A DNA stretch of 40,737 bases, from assembly GCA_022072095.1 (NCBI GenBank), contig JAJVIJ010000035.1, positions 1-40,737 on the forward strand. The letters run 5' to 3'. This DNA comes from Rhodocyclaceae bacterium (GTDB lineage: Bacteria; Pseudomonadota; Gammaproteobacteria; Burkholderiales; Rhodocyclaceae). Each line of letters starts with the position of its first letter. Positions within the stretch are counted from its first letter, which is position 1. Of the stretch, positions 34,095-40,737 are shown one piece after another. A program made the translations under genes and the position numbers. A model generated the notes under the pieces. That model was not told the DNA's origin, searched no databases, and was given only the letters and a program-made list of their open reading frames with translations.

Positions 34095-34841
34095 TCACGC
34101 ACTCCCACCGATCGTACGCAGTTCCAGTCGGCCACCCTCCTCGACCAGGATGGTTGCCGAGACGCGGCCCTTGCCCGATGGCGGTGCGTCACCGCCGGTC
34201 CACTCGCCCAGAACCCAGCGGAAACCGTCCGCCAGCACATGGCGCGCCGGGCGATGCGTATGACCGTGAACCATCTGGGTCGCTCCGGTCTGCGCGAGCA
34301 GCGCGCGCACCGCGTACTCGGAGACATCCATCAGCGCCATCGGCTTGCCCTGCTTCGCCGACTCGCTGTCGCGGCGCAATGCGGCGATCCGCTTGCGGCG
34401 TTCGGCGAGCGGCAACGCAAGAAAGCTTCGCTGCCATGGCAACGCTCGCACTTCGCGGCGGAAGGTCTGGTATGCCTGATCGTCCGCGCACAGGATGTCG
34501 CCATGGAGCAGCACCGTGCGCACACCGCCCAGATCGACGAGATATGGCTCGTCGATGAGACTCAGGCCGCTGGCCTCGGCAAAGCGGCCCCCGATCAGAA
34601 AATCGCGGTTGCCATGCAAGATGCGGCCGCGCACACCAGACCGTAGCGCGGACCTGAACGCGGTGACGACAGCCTCGTTGAACGGATCGTCGAGATCGTC
34701 GTCACCGATCCAGGCATCGAACAGGTCACCCAGAATGAAAAGTTCGCTTCCGGGCCGGATGCTGCCCAGAAACGCGCGCAGCGCGCTGAGCGTGTGCGGC
34801 GTTTCCGGTGACAGGTGCAGGTCGGAGATGAAGTAGCGCAA
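34095..34841 (-). CDS. lpxH: LpxH, UDP-2,3-diacylglucosamine diphosphatase
   Basis: A 248-residue metallophosphoesterase of lipid A synthesis that cleaves UDP-2,3-diacylglucosamine to lipid X. The ligand set matches E. coli LpxH: Asp7 and His9 (ISDLHL), Asp39 (LGDLFDAWIGDD), Asn78 (HGNRDF), His113 (LLHGD) and His192/His194 (HGHTHRP). The only start in the right place is TTG 34841-34839, giving (M)RYFISD; no ATG or GTG lies upstream in frame before a stop. It follows ppiB by 39 bases. The order cyclophilin-lpxH is common in proteobacteria. Confidence 0.95.
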   Translation of the reverse strand: MRYFISDLHLSPETPHTLSALRAFLGSIRPGSELFILGDLFDAWIGDDDLDDPFNEAVVTAFRSALRSGVRGRILHGNRDFLIGGRFAEASGLSLIDEPYLVDLGGVRTVLLHGDILCADDQAYQTFRREVRALPWQRSFLALPLAERRKRIAALRRDSESAKQGKPMALMDVSEYAVRALLAQTGATQMVHGHTHRPARHVLADGFRWVLGEWTGGDAPPSGKGRVSATILVEEGGRLELRTIGGSA

Positions 34842-34880
34842 TCGGCTGGTGCGGATCGATCGCAGCGATTCGGCGGCAGG

Positions 34881-35372
34881 TCAAACGGCTTCGGCGCGTT
34901 CGATGATGACGTCTTCCCGTGGCACGTCGCCATGAAAACCGCGCTGGCCGGTGGCGACCTCGCGGATGCGATCGACGATCTCCATGCCCTCGACGACGCG
35001 GCCGAACACGCAATAGCCCCATCCCTGCTGGGTCTCGCTGCGGAAATCCAGGAAATCATTGTCGGCGACGTTGATGAAAAACTGCGCCGTCGCCGAATGG
35101 GGATCCGAGGTTCGGGCCATCGCGATGGTCCCGCGCTGGTTCTTCAGGCCATTGTTCGCCTCGTTGCGAATGGGCGCTCCGGACGGCTTTTCGCGCATGC
35201 CAGGGGAAAACCCGCCGCCCTGGATCATGAAGCCGTTGATGACCCGATGAAACAGCGTGTCGTCATAGTGGCCCTTGCCGACATAATCGAGAAAGTTTCG
35301 CGCCGTGACCGGTGCCGAGGCCTCGTCGAGTTCGAGGGTGATGACGCCGAAATTGGTATGCAGCCTGACCAT
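34881..35372 (-). CDS. ppiB: Cytoplasmic cyclophilin (peptidyl-prolyl isomerase B)
   Basis: A 163-residue cyclophilin without a signal peptide, so cytoplasmic. It interconverts cis and trans prolyl bonds during folding. The active-site blocks are [44 protein letters not shown] and [23 protein letters not shown] lies five bases before ATG 35372. It is preceded by a second, exported cyclophilin; the two share most of their core sequence and look like an old duplication specialised for two compartments. Confidence 0.95.
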   Translation of the reverse strand: MVRLHTNFGVITLELDEASAPVTARNFLDYVGKGHYDDTLFHRVINGFMIQGGGFSPGMREKPSGAPIRNEANNGLKNQRGTIAMARTSDPHSATAQFFINVADNDFLDFRSETQQGWGYCVFGRVVEGMEIVDRIREVATGQRGFHGDVPREDVIIERAEAV

Positions 35373-35409
35373 CGCAGTCCTTTGTGAAGAAAATCGGTTG
35401 CAGCGGACC

Positions 35410-36003
35410 TCAGTTGCCGCTGCGTGGAGTTTGCACGATCCGCACCTTTTCGATGATCACGGGCTCGACGGGTACGTTCTCGTGTGGCGGCATGCGCCCG
35501 GTGCGGACGCGCGCGATGGCGTTCACGACATCCATGCCCTGCACGACGCGGCCGAATACCGCGTAGCCCCATTTGCCCGGTGGCGCATCCAAGTCTGGAT
35601 TGTCCACGAGGTTGATGAAGAACTGCGCCGTGGCCGAATGCGGGTCCGCCGTGCGCGCCATGGCCAGCGTCCCCACCTGATTTCGCAGGCCGTTGATCGA
35701 CTCGTTGCGGATCGGCCGGTTGGTCGGCTTCTGCCGAAAGTCCGGCGTATATCCTCCGCCCTGGATCATGAAGCCGTAGATCACGCGATGGAAGATCGTG
35801 CCATCGTAGTGGCCGGCGCGTACGTAGCGCAGAAAGTTGTCCACACTCTCCGGGGCACGTTCCTGGTCGAGCTTGACGACGATGCGGCCGTGATTGGTCA
35901 GCAGCTCGACCTCCGGGTTGGCCTGCGCCATGGCCCTGGGCAGCGCCACGACGAGCAGGGCGCCGCACAGCAGATGCATCCATATCGAGCGTAAGGCGAT
36001 CAT
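35410..36003 (-). CDS. ppiA: Periplasmic cyclophilin (peptidyl-prolyl isomerase A)
   Basis: A 197-residue cyclophilin with a signal peptide, [28 protein letters not shown], cleaved near residue 28, so it acts in the periplasm. The core has [44 protein letters not shown] and [20 protein letters not shown] 36003-36001 is supported by AGGA six bases upstream; the frame continues to 36060 without support. It is 37 bases upstream of ppiB in the same direction. Confidence 0.94.
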   Translation of the reverse strand: MIALRSIWMHLLCGALLVVALPRAMAQANPEVELLTNHGRIVVKLDQERAPESVDNFLRYVRAGHYDGTIFHRVIYGFMIQGGGYTPDFRQKPTNRPIRNESINGLRNQVGTLAMARTADPHSATAQFFINLVDNPDLDAPPGKWGYAVFGRVVQGMDVVNAIARVRTGRMPPHENVPVEPVIIEKVRIVQTPRSGN

Positions 36004-36150
36004 GGGGTTCCTATGACTGGACATGCGATGGATGGTGCCAGACATTTTCGAGCTCGACACGCCACGCCGACACGTGCCGGGTCCGATACCGGCGCTTGCA
36101 TCTCCGGATCGAATGATCTGCCCAGGTTTCGATCCGATCGAGGTTCAGGA

Positions 36151-37143
36151 TCAAGCGCCGACGCGTTCCCTGAGAATGCGCCACGCGTTGTCGTGCTCGA
36201 CCAGAGTAAGCGTCTTGTGGACCGTCGAATCGATTTTTCCAGACTGATAGCGCTGCCTAAAGGCGACGTGCGCGCGTCCATCCGCATCGAACCGTACCCT
36301 GGCCTGATCGACCGTGACCTTGATCGGTACCGGGATCGCGATGCGCTGCCTGCGCTCGGTCGCCCACTCCTCACGCGAGCGGCCCTTGGGCGGCTCGAAC
36401 CTATGATCGTAATGGGCGAGGTAGGACGACGCATCCCGACGTGACCAGGCCGCCGCCCAATCGTCGACGACCCGCAGGATGTCGCGATCGGCGCCCTCTG
36501 CATCCGGCATGCCTTTGGCCGCCTCGCCAGCCGGCGATTTCTCGGCTCGGGTCGCCATGGCGACGTCCGCCCGCGCCTGCCCGAGATGCGCCGCCGGCTT
36601 CGACTTGCTGCCGATGCCGAAGATCTCGCGGATCAGCGACAGCTTGCTTTGCGCGCCGACGTTGCCGGCGTCGAGTTGAAGCGCCTTGTCATACGCCTGG
36701 CTTGCCAGGCGGGCATAGATGTCTCCCAGATTTTCGTAAGCGGTGGCGTAGCTCGGATGCGTACGAATGGCCATTTCCAGCGCCGCCCGGGCTTTTTCAT
36801 ATTGCCGCTGCTGCGCATACAAGACGGCGAGGTTGTTGTAGGGCTCGGGCAGTTCTGGATAGTCTTCGGATAATTTCTCGAAGATCGCGATCGCATCCGC
36901 GCTCCTGCCCTGTTCCGACAGGATGAGCCCTTTCAGGAAGCGTGCCGACGGGTCCTTCGGACGCGTGGCGAGTATCTGCTCGACCCGCTCCAGTGCCTGG
37001 GCATGCTGACCCTGGCGCGCCAGCCGCGTCGCCTCCTGCAGCGGCTCGGCCCCATGCGTCCACCCCGATGCGGAACACAGCGCCAGCGAAACCACCAGCG
37101 CAGCGAGCGCGGAGCATGCGCGCGACGACCGTGAAACCGTCAT
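36151..37143 (-). CDS. TPR protein with C-terminal Cds6/NTF2-like domain, exported
   Basis: A 330-residue protein from ATG 37143-37141; ATG 37191-37189 would add 16 residues. The short start gives a good signal peptide (MTVSRSSRACSALAALVVSLALCSASG). The middle holds about four TPR units (about 35-165; ATRLARQGQHAQALERVEQIL, DPSARFLKGLILSEQGRSADAIAIFEKL, PEPYNNLAVLYAQQRQYEKARAALEMAI, ATAYENLGDIYARLASQAYDKALQL). After a linker, residues from about 218 form an NTF2-like fold of the Cds6 type found on some L,D-transpeptidases (VVDDWAAAWSRRDASSYLAHYDHRF). The role is probably periplasmic scaffolding or envelope upkeep. It lies upstream of two cyclophilins and lpxH, an order seen in betaproteobacteria. 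Confidence 0.8.
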   Translation of the reverse strand: MTVSRSSRACSALAALVVSLALCSASGWTHGAEPLQEATRLARQGQHAQALERVEQILATRPKDPSARFLKGLILSEQGRSADAIAIFEKLSEDYPELPEPYNNLAVLYAQQRQYEKARAALEMAIRTHPSYATAYENLGDIYARLASQAYDKALQLDAGNVGAQSKLSLIREIFGIGSKSKPAAHLGQARADVAMATRAEKSPAGEAAKGMPDAEGADRDILRVVDDWAAAWSRRDASSYLAHYDHRFEPPKGRSREEWATERRQRIAIPVPIKVTVDQARVRFDADGRAHVAFRQRYQSGKIDSTVHKTLTLVEHDNAWRILRERVGA

Positions 37144-37370
37144 CGTCGGCAACACGCGAGCGAGTGAAAATGCGTAGCGTTTGAGTGTCATCGCATGCTG
37201 AAAGGCAGTTGGCGCCGGGATTTTAGCAAGCGGCGGCAAGATCGGGCGGATATAAGGGCAAACGTCGTTACCGCCCGTGGTCACGCTGGCGAGCGCGCAC
37301 CTGGTCTGCCGGCGCGAGAAGCTGCGGTGAGCGTGTCATACTCGGTACACCCCTCGAAGTGGAGATCGCG

Positions 37371-38216
37371 ATGCGTGTCGTTTTCGCCGTCGCCCTGCTA
37401 TTCGCGCTGATCGCCCCGCTGCCTGCCCAACAGACCATGGAGGTGATCCCGTTGAAACATCGTCTCGCAGAGCAGGTCTTGCCGGCGCTGCGACCCATGC
37501 TGGAGCCGGGTGCGGTACTGACCAGCGCCAACAACACGCTCTTTCTGCGCGCCAGCGCCCGGAATCGCGAAGAGATTCGCCGTGCGCTCGCCGCTCTCGA
37601 TACGCCCTTGCGCCGGCTGGTTATCACCGTCAAAGCCGACAATCGGTCGGCCGAGGTCGGCGGCGGTACGCTTGCATCGGGGCAGATCGAGCTCGGACGC
37701 GCACGCGTCGAACTCGGCCGCGAACCTGGTGACGAGTCCGACCCGGCACGAAGCCGGGGACTTCGCGCCCAAGCCTGGGGTACGCGCGGTGCCGCCGCCG
37801 ACCGTGGTGAATTTCAGGTCCAGGTGGTCGAAGGCGGCCAGGCGCTGATTCGGGTCGGCAGCAGCTTGCTGATGCCCTTGCGACAAGTATTCGAACGGCC
37901 AGGCGGCGGACGCTACCTGTCCGAGCATGTCGCCGTGATCGATGTCGGCAGCGGCTTTGTCGCGCGCCCGGAGCTGGTCGGCGATCGGGTCACGCTGGAA
38001 ATCAGCCCCGAGCAGCAAGCCATCGGTCGCACCGACCCGGTCACGGTGCAAGGCACCCGCATGGCGACGACGGTGAGCGTGCGCCTGGGCGAGTGGATCG
38101 CGCTGGGAGGCAGCCAGCTCAATTCGAGCGAATCCGATCGCGGCGTGGCGCGATACGGCACGCGCGAGGGTGAGCGGACACACCGCATCTATTTGCGCGT
38201 CGACGAGCTGCAATGA
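37371..38216 (+). CDS. Short secretin-like exported protein
   Basis: A 281-residue protein with a signal peptide (MRVVFAVALLFALIAPLPAQ). Residues about 22-88 look like a secretin N1/NolW-type module: MEVIPLKHRLAEQVLPALRPML, VLTSANNTLFLRAS and REEIRRALAALDTPLRRLVITVKA. A low-complexity Arg/Gly stretch follows. The C-terminal part (VARPELVGDRVTLEISPEQQ, then TTVSVRLGEWIALGGSQLN) resembles the last strands of a secretin barrel. Full secretins are 400-700 residues, so the main barrel is missing and it is unlikely to form a pore. GGAG lies six bases before ATG 37371; a GTG at 37359 is in frame. Its stop overlaps the helicase start by four bases. Function unknown. Confidence 0.7.
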   Translation: MRVVFAVALLFALIAPLPAQQTMEVIPLKHRLAEQVLPALRPMLEPGAVLTSANNTLFLRASARNREEIRRALAALDTPLRRLVITVKADNRSAEVGGGTLASGQIELGRARVELGREPGDESDPARSRGLRAQAWGTRGAAADRGEFQVQVVEGGQALIRVGSSLLMPLRQVFERPGGGRYLSEHVAVIDVGSGFVARPELVGDRVTLEISPEQQAIGRTDPVTVQGTRMATTVSVRLGEWIALGGSQLNSSESDRGVARYGTREGERTHRIYLRVDELQ

Positions 38217-40273
38217 CGATCGAGACGTCCCGCTTGCCAACGGAAGCGGCGGCGGAGTCGGTGGCCGATTCGGTCGCAGGCTCGATCTCCAGCTCCACAC
38301 CCGACTCGATGGCGGCCACATTGACCCGGGTGTTCGCAGCCGACGGCCCGCTCGCGCGCAGCATCCCCGGCTATCGCCGGCGCCCCCAGCAGCTGGACAT
38401 GGCGGTACAGGTGGCGGGCGCGATTCGCGAGCGCAAGGTGCTGATCGCCGAGGCCGGTACCGGCACCGGCAAGACCTTCGCCTATCTGGTGCCGGCCTTG
38501 CTGTCCGGCGCCAAGGTGATCGTGTCCACCGGCACCAAGACGCTACAGGATCAGCTGTTCAACAAGGATCTGCCGACCGTGCGCGCGGCGCTGGGGGCAC
38601 CGATCTCGGTCGCGCTGCTGAAAGGCCGGGCCAATTACCTGTGTCACCATCGGCTGGAGCGCGCGCTCGCCTCGGGACGCCTGCCGACCCGGGACGCGAC
38701 GCGTGACCTGCGCGCGATCGCGCGCTTCATCAAGATGACGAAAACCGGCGACCGCGCAGAACTGGCCAGCGTGGCCGAGGATTCGCCCGCCTGGTCCATG
38801 GTCACCTCCACCCGCGACAACTGCCTGGGCTCGCAGTGCCCGCAGTTCCGCGAGTGCTTCGTCATGCACGCGCGTCGCGAGGCCCTCGCCGCCGATCTGG
38901 TGGTGGTCAATCATCACCTGTTCTTCGCCGACGTGATGTTGCGCGACGAAGGACTGGGTGAGCTGTTGCCGAACTGCAATGCCGTCGTGTTCGACGAGGC
39001 GCATCAACTGCCGGACATCGCCAGCCTGTTCTTTGGCGAATCGGTGTCGACGGGTCAGATCATCCAGCTCGTGCGCGACCTGCAGGCCGAGGCCGCGACC
39101 AGTGCCCGCGATTTCCCCGAACTCGACCAGTCCCTGCCCCCGCTCGAACGTGCGGTACGCGAACTGCGGCTGATCGCGGGCAACGAGCCGGGACGGCTGC
39201 CGGCGCAGCGACTGCTGGAACGCGACGGCTTCGAGCGGGCGCTGGATGAGCTCGCGGCGGCGCTCGCACACACCGCAGCCCTACTCGCGACCCAGGTGAA
39301 ACGTTCCGAAGGTCTGGCGTCGGCGTCGGCCCGGATCCAGGGTCTGGGCGAGCGCCTTGCCGGCTGGCGCGACGCCGACACGGAGGGCATACGCTGGGGC
39401 GAGATCCTGTCAGCCAGTTTCACGCTGCACGTGACGCCGCTGTCGGTCGCCGACCTGTTCAGACAGCAAATCGACGATGGTGCCCGGGGCTGGGTGTTCA
39501 CCTCGGCCACACTGGCGGTCGGGGAAGGATTCAAGCATTTCATCGACAGCCTCGGTCTGACCGATCCGGTCGCCCCCCTGAGCCGACGCTGGGAGAGCCC
39601 GTTCGACTTTGCCAGTCAGGCACTGCTGTATGTGCCGGACAGCATGCCGGACCCGAACAGTGCGGGCTTCGCCGAAGCGCTCGTCGAGGCGGCCTGGCCG
39701 CTGCTGCGCGCATCGAACGGTCGCGCCTTCGTGTTGTGCACATCCTTGCGCGCGATGCGGCGCGTGCATGGGCTGATCGCAGACCGTGTCGCCGGCGCGG
39801 GGCTGGATCTGCCGCTGCTGTTGCAGGGCGAGAGTGCCAAGTCCGAACTGCTCGCCCGGTTTCGCGCATCGGGCAACGCCATACTGGTGGGCAGCCAGAG
39901 CTTCTGGGAAGGGGTCGACGTTCGCGGCGACGCGTTGCAGCTGGTGGTCATCGACCGCTTGCCGTTCGCGCCACCCGATGACCCGGTGATGGCCGCGCGG
40001 ATCGAGCATTGGCGTCGACAGGGACGAAATCCGTTTTTCGACATCCAGCTGCCACAGGCCGTGATCCAGATGAAACAGGGGGCGGGCCGCCTGATACGCG
40101 ACGAGGCCGACCGCGGCGTACTCATGGTGGCCGATACCCGGCTCGTCGACAAACCTTATGGCAAGGTGATATGGCGCAGTCTGCCGCCGATGCGACGCAC
40201 ACGCGATCAGGCGACCGCATCGACGTTTCTGAGCAAGCTGCGCGCCGCGACCAGCGAAGTCTGCGCCGGCTGA
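38213..40273 (+). CDS. yoaA: YoaA/DinG-family Fe-S ATP-dependent DNA helicase
   Basis: A 686-residue XPD-like superfamily 2 helicase. Walker A is at 79-88 (AEAGTGTGKT), the four Fe-S cysteines are Cys144, Cys204, Cys209 and Cys215 (YLC, NCLGSQCPQFREC), and the DEAH box is at 261-264. Motifs V and VI are GSQSFWEGVDVRGD and MKQGAGRLIRDEADRG. YoaA relatives help repair damaged replication forks, in E. coli with the polymerase subunit HolC. The first 32 residues are Ser/Ala-rich and absent from E. coli YoaA; ATG 38309 (MAATLTRVF) is an alternative start that fits the homologue better. The ATGA overlap couples it to the secretin-like gene. An inverted repeat begins at its stop codon. Confidence 0.93.
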   Translation: MTIETSRLPTEAAAESVADSVAGSISSSTPDSMAATLTRVFAADGPLARSIPGYRRRPQQLDMAVQVAGAIRERKVLIAEAGTGTGKTFAYLVPALLSGAKVIVSTGTKTLQDQLFNKDLPTVRAALGAPISVALLKGRANYLCHHRLERALASGRLPTRDATRDLRAIARFIKMTKTGDRAELASVAEDSPAWSMVTSTRDNCLGSQCPQFRECFVMHARREALAADLVVVNHHLFFADVMLRDEGLGELLPNCNAVVFDEAHQLPDIASLFFGESVSTGQIIQLVRDLQAEAATSARDFPELDQSLPPLERAVRELRLIAGNEPGRLPAQRLLERDGFERALDELAAALAHTAALLATQVKRSEGLASASARIQGLGERLAGWRDADTEGIRWGEILSASFTLHVTPLSVADLFRQQIDDGARGWVFTSATLAVGEGFKHFIDSLGLTDPVAPLSRRWESPFDFASQALLYVPDSMPDPNSAGFAEALVEAAWPLLRASNGRAFVLCTSLRAMRRVHGLIADRVAGAGLDLPLLLQGESAKSELLARFRASGNAILVGSQSFWEGVDVRGDALQLVVIDRLPFAPPDDPVMAARIEHWRRQGRNPFFDIQLPQAVIQMKQGAGRLIRDEADRGVLMVADTRLVDKPYGKVIWRSLPPMRRTRDQATASTFLSKLRAATSEVCAG

Positions 40274-40307
40274 GCGAGGCAGGGGGCGTTGCCGGCCGCC
40301 TCGCTCA
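40271..40307. other. Inverted repeat beginning at the helicase stop codon
   Basis: TGAGCGAGGC (40271-40280) and GCCTCGCTCA (40298-40307) form a perfect ten-pair stem with a 17-base loop. The first triplet is the helicase stop codon. It separates the helicase from the oppositely read tRNA operon and could end or protect both transcripts. No T-tract follows on either strand. Confidence 0.5.
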
Positions 40308-40330
40308 ACGCCTGGCCAGCCACGCCACGG

Positions 40331-40415
40331 TGGTGCCCAGGACCGGACTCGAACCGGCAAGGCTTGCGCCGGCGGATTTTAAGTCCGCTGTGTTTACCAA
40401 TTTCACCACCCGGGC
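40331..40415 (-). tRNA. leuZ: tRNA-Leu (anticodon UAA)
   Basis: An 85-base class II tRNA with an encoded CCA. The acceptor stem is GCCCGGG with CCTGGGC. The anticodon arm is GCGGA, loop CTTAAAA, TCCGC, giving UAA for codon UUA. A long variable arm and the TTCGAGT T-loop are clear. It is the third gene of the Gly-Cys-Leu operon, like E. coli leuZ. Confidence 0.97.
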
Positions 40416-40423
40416 TGGGGACA

Positions 40424-40494
40424 AGGCGCGAGCCGGAATCGAACCGACGTACACGGATTTGCAGTCCGCTGCATAACCACTCTGCCATCGCGCC
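40424..40494 (-). tRNA. cysT: tRNA-Cys (anticodon GCA)
   Basis: The 71 bases have acceptor arms GGCGCGA and TCGCGCC, discriminator U73 as cysteine tRNAs require, and anticodon loop CTGCAAA giving GCA. The CCA is not encoded: the next bases are TGT, so the tail must be added by nucleotidyltransferase. It is second in the operon, eight bases before tRNA-Leu. Confidence 0.96.
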
Positions 40495-40611
40495 ACAGGA
40501 AAGCCGCTGAGGGAACAACAAGGAAATGGAAACCGCGGGAAACCGCGACCTGATTTGGAAGCCACGCGGATCACGCGGGAGGAGAAAGTCCGAGCTTTCC
40601 CCAGGTCATGC

Positions 40612-40687
40612 TGGAGCGGGAAACGAGTCTCGAACTCGCGACCTCAACCTTGGCAAGGTTGCGCTCTACCAACTGAGCTATTCCCGC
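40612..40687 (-). tRNA. glyW: tRNA-Gly (anticodon GCC)
   Basis: A 76-base tRNA with acceptor arms GCGGGAA and TTCCCGC, discriminator U and encoded CCA. The anticodon arm is CAACC, loop TTGCCAA, GGTTG, giving GCC for codons GGC and GGU. It is the first gene of the operon. The 117 bases to tRNA-Cys hold no further gene that I can see. Confidence 0.97.
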
Positions 40688-40701
40688 TCGGAAGGCTGGC
40701 G

Positions 40702-40729
40702 ATTATAGTCCCGGCCGAACCGTTGTCAA
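40702..40729 (-). promoter_or_regulatory. Consensus sigma-70 promoter of the tRNA operon
   Basis: On the minus strand this is TTGACA, a 16-base spacer, TATAAT: both boxes are perfect. The bases after the -10 are CGCCAGC, a GC-rich discriminator typical of stable-RNA promoters under stringent (ppGpp) control. Transcription would start about eight bases before tRNA-Gly. Confidence 0.92.
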
Positions 40730-40737
40730 GGCAAGGT

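Noticed and set aside
37060-37143. A lipobox-like LALC in the TPR protein leader
   Set aside because: The residue before Cys is Leu, not Gly, Ala or Ser, so signal peptidase I processing is more likely than lipidation.
1-40737. Search for CRISPR arrays, insertion sequences, integrases and toxin-antitoxin pairs
   Set aside because: No regular repeat-spacer pattern, transposase-like protein or small paired genes were seen; the window reads as stable chromosomal backbone.

Overview
This is a GC-rich chromosomal window from a beta- or gammaproteobacterium, with no insertion sequence, prophage, integrase or CRISPR array seen. The placement rests on several features: tRNA genes in the order Gly(GCC)-Cys(GCA)-Leu(UAA), matching E. 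coli glyW-cysT-leuZ; RppH, YggX, LpxH and Coq7; a Calvin/glycolysis run tkt-gap-pgk-pyk-fba; and a proteasome-like gene resembling the betaproteobacterial homologue BPH. The carbon gene order is common in autotrophic and C1-using proteobacteria, but no RuBisCO gene lies in the window, so autotrophy is only suggested.

Layout. 1-2700 (minus): the end of a chemotaxis operon, MCP-cheY-cheD-cheB, with a sigma-28-like promoter. 2830-7173 (plus): rppH, then a redox run of rubrerythrin, Fe-S protein, DUF3501, CNP1-like and coq7, with a PerR/Fur-like operator over the rubrerythrin promoter and a G-rich heptamer repeat in its leader. 7200-8140: an OsmC/YhfA gene, then a gene-free stretch with an orphan promoter-to-terminator unit that I read as a new small RNA with two CTCCTCC (anti-Shine-Dalgarno) motifs. 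8140-15769 (minus): tkt-gap-pgk-pyk-fba, preceded by a thioredoxin-like gene. 15877-23930 (plus): rsmE, a tandem polyphosphate kinase 2 (pap), a class III CoA-transferase, argA, a PAS-GGDEF protein, yggX and a zinc-ribbon/Sel1 membrane protein. 23885-31520 (minus): the pyruvate dehydrogenase cluster aceE-aceF-bph-lpd, then rpiA and phoU. 32005-34001: a PilZ protein convergent with dadA. 34095-37191 (minus): a TPR protein, two cyclophilins and lpxH. 37371-40273 (plus): a short secretin-like protein and a YoaA/DinG helicase. 40331-40729 (minus): the tRNA operon with a consensus promoter.

How the genes fit together. The two minus-strand carbon clusters cover the lower Calvin cycle and glycolysis down to pyruvate, then pyruvate to acetyl-CoA, plus pentose-phosphate entry through rpiA. 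Both clusters carry the same short palindrome GGAT(A/T)ATCC upstream, a candidate shared control site. The rubrerythrin run groups two ferritin-like di-iron proteins with Fe-S and uncharacterised partners, which suggests an oxygen or peroxide theme. The strongest leads for something undescribed are the small RNA at 7924-8066, the proteasome homologue translationally linked to lpd inside the pyruvate dehydrogenase operon, and the control region of the rubrerythrin run.
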